A DNA stretch of 64,000 nucleotides from DATGMS01 sp040905145. GTDB lineage: Bacteria; Bacteroidota; Bacteroidia; Cytophagales; Cyclobacteriaceae. Shown piece after piece: positions 54,084 to 62,119 of the stretch. Within the stretch, counting starts at the first letter, position 1. The number at the start of each line of letters is the position of its first letter. The notes beneath the pieces are model-generated. The model searched no databases and was not told the DNA's origin. It saw only the letters and a list, made by a program, of their open reading frames with translations. The translations under genes were made by a program, and so were the position numbers. Location of the stretch: positions 1 through 64,000 of the forward strand of contig JBBDSC010000197.1 of NCBI GenBank assembly GCA_040905145.1. Reading direction: 5' to 3'.

Positions 54084-55106
54084 TTATTGTTTTTTTTCCA
54101 GTTCCTGCAATTTGTTTTGAAGCTCTGGCAATTTTTTAAATATGGAATAAGACTTTAAAAAATCCTTTGGGTCAAAACCCATATATCCAAAAATAGAAGT
54201 CCCGGATGTCTTCACGGATTTTGAAATCCCTGTATTTGCTCCTATTGTTGTATTATCGGCAATCTTTATATGGCCTACGATCCCCGCTTTACCTGCGATG
54301 ATGCAGTTTTTCCCTATTTCCGTAGATCCGGATATGCCTGTTTGTGAGGCAACGACCGTATTTTCCCCTATTATAACATTGTGGGCAATTTGAACCAAAT
54401 TGTCTATTTTCACGCCTTTTTTGATAATCGTTGATCCCATCGTGGCGCGGTCTATGGTACTATTGGCCCCAATACTCACATTGTCCTCAATGATCACGTT
54501 GCCCAGTTGTGGAATGTTCCTATAAGAACCATCCTGCTGAGGGGCAAACCCAAAGCCGTCAGCACCTATTATGGCCCCAGCGTGAATTTCACAATTATTG
54601 TTTATAATGCAATGACGGTAGATTTTTACCCCTGCATGGATAATACAATTGTCGCCGATTTCCACCTGATCCCCGATGGATGCATGGGCATGTATCTTTA
54701 CATTATCGCCGATTTTGACATTCTTGCCGATATAAGAGAAAGCTGCCCGGAAGGCATTTGACCCTATTTCACTGTTTTCTCCCAAATAGGAAGGTTGCTC
54801 TATTCCGATCTTGTTTTCCTTTGTCAATTCTGAGTATGCCTCCAACAAACGGGTGAAACCGGTATAGGCATTTTCTACCCGGATCAATGTGGTATTTACT
54901 TTTTTGCTTGGTTTGAAATCTTCAGAAACAATAACTGCGGTGCTTTTGGTGCCGTACAGATAAGGTTCATATTTTAAATTGGATAAAAAACTAATTCCAC
55001 CTTCCTCCCCTTCCTGGATTTTATCTAACCTGTTCACGATCTGAGAACCATCTCCTTCTACCTTTCCATCTAAAAGTTTAGCAATCTGATTAATGGTGAA
55101 TTCCAT
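54084..55106 (-). CDS. lpxD: UDP-3-O-(3-hydroxyacyl)glucosamine N-acyltransferase
   Basis: 340 residues. An N-terminal UDP-binding domain (MEFTINQIAKLLDGKVEGDG, ISFLSNLKYEPYLYGT) precedes a hexapeptide beta-helix (AAFSYIGKNVKIGDNVKIHA, IIGADGFGFAPQQDGSYRNI, QIAHNVIIGENTVVASQTGI). The catalytic His is in QIAHNV. It adds the second acyl chain in lipid A synthesis. The 46-bp gap to lpxC-fabZ indicates an operon lpxD, lpxC-fabZ, lpxA and the ABC ATPase. Confidence 0.95.
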   Translation of the reverse strand: MEFTINQIAKLLDGKVEGDGSQIVNRLDKIQEGEEGGISFLSNLKYEPYLYGTKSTAVIVSEDFKPSKKVNTTLIRVENAYTGFTRLLEAYSELTKENKIGIEQPSYLGENSEIGSNAFRAAFSYIGKNVKIGDNVKIHAHASIGDQVEIGDNCIIHAGVKIYRHCIINNNCEIHAGAIIGADGFGFAPQQDGSYRNIPQLGNVIIEDNVSIGANSTIDRATMGSTIIKKGVKIDNLVQIAHNVIIGENTVVASQTGISGSTEIGKNCIIAGKAGIVGHIKIADNTTIGANTGISKSVKTSGTSIFGYMGFDPKDFLKSYSIFKKLPELQNKLQELEKKQ

Positions 55107-55123
55107 GCAGTTTTAAATTAAGG

Positions 55124-56353
55124 TTAGCGTAAAGTTAATTCTTTAGCATGACAAGCATAATATTTTTCGACTATTTTGCTCATGGCCTTGATATTTGGGA
55201 GATCAGCCGCCTGGGCCAAATCAATCAGCTGGCCTTTTTTAGTCAAAATCGAGATCCTCTCATTGGCCACATAGGCATAGTTACTTATAGAACCGGAAGA
55301 AAAGAAATAAGGTAAATCTTTTTCGGGAATAGTGAGCTTTGCCAATACTTTTTTCCTTGTTTTTTTCAACTCATCTGGCGTAAATGGCTGGTTGATCAGA
55401 TTGATCTTGAACAAATTCCTAGTCAAAAACATGTTGGAGATATTTCTTAAGATATAATCGGCATGATTTTTCCATAGCTTAATGGCCCCCCAAATATCAA
55501 AATCGTCCAGGCGGGCATAGATCCCGAGCAGATTTTTGTTTTTTTCGAAATCCTCCAAAGAAAAATTGTGTTGGAGTAAATAAACGAATTCTTCAGAAGC
55601 ATTTAAAGGGGTTCCCGACTGTTCTAGATCTTGGGCCCGTGTGATTAAATTGATGAGCATTTTTTCGGCACTGACAGTGGTCTTATGCAGGTAAACCTGC
55701 CAATACATCAATCTCCTGGCGCTGAGAAAATTCTCAATGCTATAGATTCCTTTTTCTTCAACGACTAAGGCATCATCTTTGACATTCATCATTTTGATTA
55801 TTCTGTCGGCACCAATCGTTCCTTCCAAAACGCCGGTAAAGAAACAATCCCTTTGCAGGTAATCCAAGCGATCTATGTCCAATTGGCTTGACACCAGTTG
55901 ATGAAAGAATTTTCTTTCATATCTTCCGGTGAAAATCTTTAGGGCCAGATCAAGCTGTTGGCTGAACTGTTGGTTGAGTGATTTCATAAACAGCAGGGAA
56001 AGGGATTCATGCTGCACCTTGTGGAGCAAAGTGGATTCCAAGGCATGGGAAAAAGGTCCATGTCCAATATCGTGGAGTAAAATGGCCAAAAGTGAGGCTT
56101 CATACTCCTCATTGCTAATTTCATTACCTTTGTTCCGAAGATTGTCCAACGTGATGCTCATCAGGTGCATGGCCCCAATGGCATGGTGAAAACGGGTGTG
56201 AAGTGCTCCTGGATATACCATGTCGGTCAAACCTAGTTGCTTGATTCTGCGTAACCTTTGGAAGTAAGGATGATCTATAATCGCAAAAATCAATTCACTG
56301 GGAATGGTGATAAATCCGTAAACAGGATCATTTATTATTTTATGGCTTTTCAA
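55124..56353 (-). CDS. HD domain phosphohydrolase (SAMHD1/dGTPase-like)
   Basis: 409 residues using TTG 56353 (LKSHKIINDPVYGFITI). The ATG at 56425 would overlap the divergent porX start and lies upstream of the promoter at 56380-56387, so it is rejected. The H...HD...D pattern is in RLRRIKQLGLTDMVYPGALH, TRFHHAIGAMHL and LLAILLHDIGHGPFSHALE, the metal-binding core, with LDIDRLDYLQRDCFFTG downstream. Members cleave dNTPs or nucleotides. It stands 17 bp upstream of lpxD, same strand, and may start that operon. Confidence 0.85.
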   Translation of the reverse strand: MKSHKIINDPVYGFITIPSELIFAIIDHPYFQRLRRIKQLGLTDMVYPGALHTRFHHAIGAMHLMSITLDNLRNKGNEISNEEYEASLLAILLHDIGHGPFSHALESTLLHKVQHESLSLLFMKSLNQQFSQQLDLALKIFTGRYERKFFHQLVSSQLDIDRLDYLQRDCFFTGVLEGTIGADRIIKMMNVKDDALVVEEKGIYSIENFLSARRLMYWQVYLHKTTVSAEKMLINLITRAQDLEQSGTPLNASEEFVYLLQHNFSLEDFEKNKNLLGIYARLDDFDIWGAIKLWKNHADYILRNISNMFLTRNLFKINLINQPFTPDELKKTRKKVLAKLTIPEKDLPYFFSSGSISNYAYVANERISILTKKGQLIDLAQAADLPNIKAMSKIVEKYYACHAKELTLR

Positions 56354-56379
56354 TTGCCTGTGGATTATTAGGTAGAATT

Positions 56380-56387
56380 CAAAAGTA
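56380..56387 (-). promoter_or_regulatory. -7 element deciding the HD gene start
   Basis: On the minus strand TACTTTTG, a full match to TAnnTTTG, with TTTG 24 nt further upstream (56415-56412), slightly wide. Transcription would begin near 56373, 20 nt before TTG 56353, and after the alternative ATG at 56425. Confidence 0.5.
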
Positions 56388-56419
56388 ATTATAAATTTAA
56401 GAGAAGTAAACCAAATAAT

Positions 56420-57973
56420 ATGCAAAAATTCAAAATCCTTTGGGCCGATGATGAGATTGATCTTCTAAAGCCCCATATCATGTTCATGGAACAAAAAGGC
56501 TACGATATCACTACAGTGAACAGTGGTTTGGATGCCATCGAAAAAGTAGAAGAGTCAAACTTTGACGTGATTTTTTTAGATGAAATGATGCCGGGAATGA
56601 CAGGATTGGAAACTTTACAGCAAATAAAAATCCTTAAACCGCAGACTCCCGTCGTCATGATTACCAAAAGCGAGGAAGAGCATATAATGGATGATGCTAT
56701 TGGTGGGAAAATAGCTGATTATCTGATCAAGCCGATCAATCCCAATCAAATCTTATTGTCCGTCAAAAAAATCCTCCAGAATAAACAGTTGATCAGCGAA
56801 AAAACCAATCTTTCGTATCAGCAGGATTTCAGGAATATAAGCATGGCCTACAATGATGCCATAGACCATCAGGAATGGTCGGATATTTATAAGAAGCTCA
56901 CCTATTGGGAAATAGAAATAGATAAGACGGAAAACAAGAGCATGCAGGAAGTATTGGATACCCAAAAAACTGAAGCCAATTCGAATTTTGCCAAATTTAT
57001 CAAAGAAAATTACTTGGACTGGTTAAATGAGCCTAATATTGAAAGACCTGTTTTGTCCCATCAAGTAATGAAGCAGATGGTGTTTCCAAAGATTAAGGAA
57101 GGAAAACCTTTGTTTTTTGTAGTTATTGATAACCTGAGATTGGATCAATGGGAGATGATAGAACCCTTATTGAATGATCATTTCAATGTGGAAAGAGAGG
57201 ACACCTATTATAGCATTTTACCTACGACCACTGCTTATTCGAGGAATGCGTTGTTCAGTGGAATGATGCCGGAGGATATGGCAAAATTTTATCCGGATCT
57301 TTGGGAAGGAGAGGATACTGATGAAGGAAAGAACAATCATGAAGGAGAATTTTTACGTGAAAACCTAAAAAGGAACAGACTGAATATTAAGACCAGCTAT
57401 CATAAGATCCTTCAGGCAAATCAGGCAAAGGCAATCTTGGAACAATTTTCCAACTTTTTGAATAATGAATTGAACGTTTTGGTGTACAATTTTGTGGACA
57501 TGATGTCCCATGCCCGAACGGACATGAAAATGATCCGGGAGTTGGCACCAGATGAGTCTGCCTATCGGTCGATTACGACAAGCTGGTTTTCTCATTCCTC
57601 ACTTTTTGAATTGTTCAAAAAAATCAGCGATGCCGGGGCAGAGTTGGTGGTCACAACGGACCATGGCACCAAAAGAGTGAACAGGCCTTATAAAATTATC
57701 GGTGACCGGAACGTGACTACTAATCTGAGATATAAACAAGGGAAGAATTTAAATTTCGAATCCGGAAAGGTTTTTGAGATCAAAAAACCCGAGGAAGCCA
57801 AATTGCCTAAATTTAATGTCTCAACAAGTTATGTTTTTGCAGTAGAAGATTATTTCTTTGCATATCCTAATAATTACAACTATTACGTAAATTACTACAA
57901 AGATACTTTCCAACATGGCGGGGTCTCTTTGGAAGAAATCATTGTACCGATAGTCCATCTTACACCAAAGTAA
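56420..57973 (+). CDS. porX: PorX, response regulator with PglZ domain
   Basis: 517 residues. Receiver domain: WADDE, phospho-acceptor D54 in VIFLDEMMPGMTG, KPINPNQILLS. Then a helical linker and a PglZ alkaline-phosphatase-like domain (FFVVIDNLRLDQWEMIEPLL, TTTAYSRNALFSGMMPEDMA, VTTDHGTKRVNRPY) with the metal-binding Asp and His residues. PorX pairs with the kinase PorY and with sigma factor SigP to control the type IX secretion system in Bacteroidota; the porY gene is not in the window. Confidence 0.95.
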   Translation: MQKFKILWADDEIDLLKPHIMFMEQKGYDITTVNSGLDAIEKVEESNFDVIFLDEMMPGMTGLETLQQIKILKPQTPVVMITKSEEEHIMDDAIGGKIADYLIKPINPNQILLSVKKILQNKQLISEKTNLSYQQDFRNISMAYNDAIDHQEWSDIYKKLTYWEIEIDKTENKSMQEVLDTQKTEANSNFAKFIKENYLDWLNEPNIERPVLSHQVMKQMVFPKIKEGKPLFFVVIDNLRLDQWEMIEPLLNDHFNVEREDTYYSILPTTTAYSRNALFSGMMPEDMAKFYPDLWEGEDTDEGKNNHEGEFLRENLKRNRLNIKTSYHKILQANQAKAILEQFSNFLNNELNVLVYNFVDMMSHARTDMKMIRELAPDESAYRSITTSWFSHSSLFELFKKISDAGAELVVTTDHGTKRVNRPYKIIGDRNVTTNLRYKQGKNLNFESGKVFEIKKPEEAKLPKFNVSTSYVFAVEDYFFAYPNNYNYYVNYYKDTFQHGGVSLEEIIVPIVHLTPK

Positions 57974-57980
57974 CAGCAGG

Positions 57981-58418
57981 TTGAAGAAAATATTTTGTGA
58001 AAATCAGGATCAAATTCCGGCAACAGCTGAAAAAATCATCGAATTTTGTAAGGAGGAATCTATTTGGGTTTTTACAGGGAGAATGGGTGCTGGAAAAACC
58101 ACCCTGATCAAAGCAATTGCCAAGAAGATGGGCGTGGTGGATCTGGTGTCCAGTCCTTCTTTTTCAATCATAAACGAATACAACAACGCTCAAGGGCAAG
58201 TGTTTTATCACTTTGACTTTTATAGGGTCAATCATCCAGATGAAGCCTTGGATTTAGGGGTGGAGGAATATTTTTATAGTGGAAACTATTGCTGGATAGA
58301 ATGGGCAGAAAAAATTTCTGCCTATATTCCTGAGAAATTTGCCTTGGTAACCATTGAGGCAGGGAAAAATGATAAAAGGGAGATTGCTCTAAAAATAATT
58401 GAAGATGGAGGGAGCTAA
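57981..58418 (+). CDS. tsaE: tRNA threonylcarbamoyladenosine biosynthesis ATPase TsaE
   Basis: 145 residues from TTG 57981, the only start that gives a normal N-terminus (LKKIFCENQDQIPATAEKII). P-loop TGRMGAGKTTLIKAIAKKMG, then VSSPSFSIINEYNN, HFDFYRVNHPDEALDLGVEE and WIEWAEKI fit TsaE. It works with TsaB and TsaD in the t6A37 modification of tRNAs. It ends 14 bp inside the alanine dehydrogenase gene, so the two are coupled; porX is 8 bp upstream. Confidence 0.94.
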   Translation: MKKIFCENQDQIPATAEKIIEFCKEESIWVFTGRMGAGKTTLIKAIAKKMGVVDLVSSPSFSIINEYNNAQGQVFYHFDFYRVNHPDEALDLGVEEYFYSGNYCWIEWAEKISAYIPEKFALVTIEAGKNDKREIALKIIEDGGS

Positions 58419-59622
58419 AATAACTGACATTGCAAAAGAAACAGGAGTATATCCCAAAGAAGCTTTGGCAAGGGTAAAGAAATCCGATAATTCTATTCTT
58501 ATAGGGGTGCCCAAAGAAAATGTGGCCCAGGAAAAGAGGGTGGTGCTAACCCCCGAAGCTGTTGCTTTGTTGGTTAATAATGGACAACGGGTATTGGTAG
58601 AGTCCAAAGCAGGCGAACTTTCAAAGTTTTCTGACCGGGAGTATTCTGATGCAGGGGCAAAGGTGGTGTATTCCTCTAAAGAGGCTTTTGATGCGGATGT
58701 GGTATTAAAGATAGAACCCCCTACAGAAGAGGATATCAACGATATGAGACAGGGGTCCTGTCTAATTTCGGCTTTGCAACTAGGGAAGCAAAATGGTGGC
58801 TTTATCCACGCCTTGAACCGAAAGAAAGTGACGGCGGTGGCTTTTGAATACCTTGAAGATAAGGTTGGGGGGATGCCAGTGGTAAGGGCGATGAGTGAAA
58901 TAGCAGGCAGTACGGTAATGTTGGTCGCCGCAGAGTATCTCAGTAGCATAAAAGATGGTAAAGGCTTGATCCTTGGGGGAATTACGGGAGTTCCCCCGAC
59001 ACAGGTGATTATCATAGGTGCCGGTACCGTGGCCGAATATGCCGCAAGAACAGCCCTTGGATTAGGCGCAAGTATTAAGATTTTTGACAATCATATCTAT
59101 AAGTTAAGAAGAATCAAGCAGCTTTTAGGACAGCAGGTATATACTTCCACCATTGACAATTATACTTTGAAACAAGCTATCAGCGAGGCAGATGTGGTTA
59201 TTGGGGCACTAAGAGCTGAGAGGGGCCGTGCAAAAATAGTGGTATCGGAAGAAATGGTTTCCCTAATGATGGAGGGCAGTATCATCATTGATGTGAGTAT
59301 TGATCAGGGGGGGTGTATTGAAACCTCAAGGATGACCTCCCATGATGAACCCACTTTTTCAAAATTTGACATAACCCATTATTGTGTTCCCAATATAGCA
59401 TCCAGGGTCTCAAGGACAGCTTCAGTTACATTAAGCAATATTTTCACCCCCATACTTTTGCAAATGGCAGACCATGGTGGGGCTGAGGAGATGATCTTTA
59501 ATTACAAATGGTTCATGAAAGGAGTTTATACCTATAGGGGTAGCCTTACCAATGCCCATTTGGCCAGGAAATTTTCAATGACCCACAAAGAATTACAGTT
59601 ATTATTGGCGGCCCGGTATTAA
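58405..59622 (+). CDS. ald: Alanine dehydrogenase
   Basis: 405 residues from ATG 58405. The N-terminal catalytic half has SILIGVPKENVAQEKRVVLT and GVAL-type strands; the NAD-binding half has VIIIGAGTVAEYAARTALGL (GxGxxG/A), ASIKIFDNHIYKLRRI, and HYCVPNIASRVSRTASVTLS near the substrate loop. An N-terminal extension of about 30 residues precedes the usual start. It interconverts alanine and pyruvate. NAD(P) transhydrogenase alpha subunits are related but longer. The last bases overlap the convergent regulator by 4 bp. Confidence 0.9.
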   Translation: MEGAKITDIAKETGVYPKEALARVKKSDNSILIGVPKENVAQEKRVVLTPEAVALLVNNGQRVLVESKAGELSKFSDREYSDAGAKVVYSSKEAFDADVVLKIEPPTEEDINDMRQGSCLISALQLGKQNGGFIHALNRKKVTAVAFEYLEDKVGGMPVVRAMSEIAGSTVMLVAAEYLSSIKDGKGLILGGITGVPPTQVIIIGAGTVAEYAARTALGLGASIKIFDNHIYKLRRIKQLLGQQVYTSTIDNYTLKQAISEADVVIGALRAERGRAKIVVSEEMVSLMMEGSIIIDVSIDQGGCIETSRMTSHDEPTFSKFDITHYCVPNIASRVSRTASVTLSNIFTPILLQMADHGGAEEMIFNYKWFMKGVYTYRGSLTNAHLARKFSMTHKELQLLLAARY

Positions 59623-60086
59623 GAAAGGAGGTTTTGCCTTAAAAGGAATTCCAATTGATCGTTGGCTTTGAGAAGGCTGTCTGTTAACTGCTTGTTTTCC
59701 TTACGGAGGGCATACACCTCATAGGCGTTTTTAACAACAGTCCTTAAGTAGTCTTCTTCCCATGGCTTGGTCAGGTAATGATAAACCTGTCCTTTGTTTA
59801 TTGAATCAATGACCGCTTGAACATCGGTATACCCGGTCAAAAGGATCCTAATGGGTTCAGGGTATAATGGAATGACGGATTCTAAAAAATCAACACCTGT
59901 CTCTTCCGGCATTCTTTGATCTGTAATAATGACATCAACTTCTTGGGCTTTTAGCAGCTCCCTTCCTTCTTTGGCCGATTCGGCAAGAAATATTTTATAA
60001 TCTCTCCTAAAAGTGGCTTTAAAGGCCTGAAGATTATTGGCCTCATCATCAACATACAAAACTTTTATTTTATCTGTTTCCATCAT
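59619..60086 (-). CDS. Stand-alone response regulator
   Basis: 155 residues. Receiver of the RpfG/HnoC-like type: VLYVDDEANNLQAFKATFRR, phospho-acceptor D56 in VIITDQRMPEETGVDFLES, ILLTGYTDVQAVIDSINKG and YLTKPWEEDYLRTVVKNAYE. A C-terminal coiled tail (LRKENKQLTDSLLKANDQLE) replaces an output domain. It may signal by protein contact. It is divergent from the E1-like gene with 234 bp between, and may be the partner of the kinase at 62120. Confidence 0.85.
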   Translation of the reverse strand: MMETDKIKVLYVDDEANNLQAFKATFRRDYKIFLAESAKEGRELLKAQEVDVIITDQRMPEETGVDFLESVIPLYPEPIRILLTGYTDVQAVIDSINKGQVYHYLTKPWEEDYLRTVVKNAYEVYALRKENKQLTDSLLKANDQLEFLLRQNLLS

Positions 60087-60320
60087 TAAATCTTAATTGG
60101 CCTTCTAACTTCTAAGGCTAAATTTACTATTTTTGTTTTATTAATTTTAAATTGTCGAAAGTTGCTAACTTCTATAAAGTCTGTTTATTCCATAATTTAA
60201 TACCAATCTTTGAAAAAAAAGTAAAATGTTACAAATAATTTCTATAATTTTTATTGATAATACTTCAAAAATATCACTTTATCAATAATAATCATTAAGA
60301 AGGAATAAAAATAAATTTTT

Positions 60321-61424
60321 ATGAACTTTGTTTCAGTAAACAGGATGCAGGATAATTACCGCCCCCTGATTTTATCACCCCATTCTCCCCATGATTTTAG
60401 AACCATCACCAAAATCATAAGCAAGGATTCTACCATGGTGAGGGATACCATAGAAGACCAGGTGGCAGAACTGTTTAAAATAGACAATCCTTCACAGGTT
60501 TTTTCCTCGGAAGCGTTAAAGGAGAAGGTGGAGGATTTTTTTAAAGAAGAGGATAAAGATACCTTTGGCCTTTGGGTTTATTATCCTTGGAGAAACACTT
60601 TAGTGAGAATATTGGAAGAACGGGATTTTATTAAATTAAGGACCTCTAGGAATAAGTATAAGATCACCCAGGAAGAACAGGATTTGCTTAAAACCAAGAA
60701 AATTGGCATAATAGGCTTATCTGTGGGTCAAAGCGTCGCTTTAAGTCTGGCAATGGAACGGACGTTCGGAGAATTGCGAATCGCTGATTTTGATACCTTG
60801 GATCTTAGTAATATGAACCGGATCCGAACCGGATTATTTAATTTGGGAATCAGAAAATCATGGATTGTGGCAAGGGAAATCTCCGAAATTGACCCCTTTT
60901 TGAAGGTTACTGTATTTGAAGAGGGAGTAACGGAAGAAAATATAGATGATTTTTTTACTTTAGGGGGGGATTTGGATTTGTTGATTGAGGAATGTGATAG
61001 CTTGCCTGTGAAAATAAGCAGCAGGATAAAGGCAAAGTCCTTTGGCATTCCTGTCTTGATGGATACAAGTGATAAGGGGATGATAGACATAGAGCGGTTC
61101 GATATAGAGCCGGACAGGCCGATTTTCCATGGGCTGCTAGAAGAATTCGGAAATGAGAACAAGATTCTGGACAAATTGCATGAGAATCATAAAGAAGTAA
61201 TGATGAACATATTGGATTTCGGGAATTTATCCGACAGGGCTAAGGAAAGTATCAGCCAAATCGGAAAGACAATAACGACCTGGCCTCAAACCGCCAGTTC
61301 AGTGTTGATGGGTGGGGCTGTTTGTGCTTATTATTCCCGGAAATTATTATTAAATGAGGTAATGGCTTCAGGCAGGTTTTATGTTGATTTGGATGAATAT
61401 ATAAAGATTGCTCATGAAGATTAA
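60321..61424 (+). CDS. E1/ThiF-like adenylating enzyme (Rv1355c-like)
   Basis: 367 residues. An N-terminal domain of about 120 residues (YRPLILSPHSPHDFRTITKI, GLWVYYPWRNTLVRILEERD) precedes the Rossmann E1 domain with KIGIIGLSVGQSVALSLAME (nucleotide-binding GxxxG, 129-148), LRIADFDTLDLSNMNRIRTG (metal Asp and Arg finger region) and GIRKSWIVAREISEID. No zinc-knuckle CxxC or conserved catalytic cysteine is seen, so transfer may occur through AMP directly. Known relatives activate carboxylates of proteins or small molecules. It is translationally coupled to the next gene by an 11-bp overlap. Confidence 0.82.
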   Translation: MNFVSVNRMQDNYRPLILSPHSPHDFRTITKIISKDSTMVRDTIEDQVAELFKIDNPSQVFSSEALKEKVEDFFKEEDKDTFGLWVYYPWRNTLVRILEERDFIKLRTSRNKYKITQEEQDLLKTKKIGIIGLSVGQSVALSLAMERTFGELRIADFDTLDLSNMNRIRTGLFNLGIRKSWIVAREISEIDPFLKVTVFEEGVTEENIDDFFTLGGDLDLLIEECDSLPVKISSRIKAKSFGIPVLMDTSDKGMIDIERFDIEPDRPIFHGLLEEFGNENKILDKLHENHKEVMMNILDFGNLSDRAKESISQIGKTITTWPQTASSVLMGGAVCAYYSRKLLLNEVMASGRFYVDLDEYIKIAHED

Positions 61425-62115
61425 TATTAGGGTTGTCCGTGCCATTTCGGATACTGATGCTACAGAGAAATATATTGAGGGGCATTATAAAGTTCTTGAG
61501 GCATATGGTGTAACCAAGGTAACTTCAGCGGATAAATCCTGGGTGAAAAATCCCCATGTTTATTTGTTGTTGGTAGAGATGGGTGATAGTGACAGAGTAG
61601 TGGGAGGGGGAAGAATTCAGCTAAGAAGTAAGAATTATCCTTTGCCCCTTGAATCGGCTATTTATGAGAAGGATAGCAGCATTGTGGATTTTATGTCCAA
61701 ATTTAAAGATATGGAAGTGGCCGAATACTGCGGTTTATGGAATTCCAAAGAGATTGCAGGATACGGAATAGGCAGTATTTATTTGATACGGATCGGCGTG
61801 GCCATGTCTTCTTTTTTAAGCCTAAAAAATTTAATGGCTTTTTGCTCTCCTGTTATTGTAAGAAAGGCGAAATCTGTGGGGTTTGAAATAATAACATCTT
61901 TGGGGGAAGATGGGAAGTTTTTATATCCCAAAGAAGGATTAATTGCAACGATAATGCAAATCCAGGATATCAACAATATTCCATTGGCAGAAGAAGAAGA
62001 AAAGGAATTTATTTTTAATTTGAGGGAAAACCCAGTCCAATTCAAAAGAGATAATAGCAGAAAGGGTGAACTAGAGATTCATTTTGATCTAGATGTCCAA
62101 AATTTGATACCATAA
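61414..62115 (+). CDS. LuxI/GNAT-like N-acyltransferase
   Basis: 233 residues from MKINIRVVRAISDTDATEKY. A GNAT-like core can be traced: NPHVYLLLVEMGDSDRVVGG with GRIQLRSKNYPLPLES (beta strands), VAEYCGLWNSKEIAGYGIGS and LMAFCSPVIVRKAKSVGFEI, ending with EGLIATIMQIQDINN. This resembles autoinducer-synthase and exosortase-linked acyltransferases rather than typical acetyltransferases. The acyl donor and acceptor are unknown. It overlaps the E1-like gene by 11 bp and precedes the kinase gene by 4 bp. Confidence 0.6.
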   Translation: MKINIRVVRAISDTDATEKYIEGHYKVLEAYGVTKVTSADKSWVKNPHVYLLLVEMGDSDRVVGGGRIQLRSKNYPLPLESAIYEKDSSIVDFMSKFKDMEVAEYCGLWNSKEIAGYGIGSIYLIRIGVAMSSFLSLKNLMAFCSPVIVRKAKSVGFEIITSLGEDGKFLYPKEGLIATIMQIQDINNIPLAEEEEKEFIFNLRENPVQFKRDNSRKGELEIHFDLDVQNLIP

Positions 62116-62119
62116 ATGA

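Noticed and set aside
56354..56425. ATG 56425 as start of the HD gene
   Set aside because: It overlaps the porX start and lies upstream of the TACTTTTG promoter element; TTG 56353 fits the conserved N-terminus.
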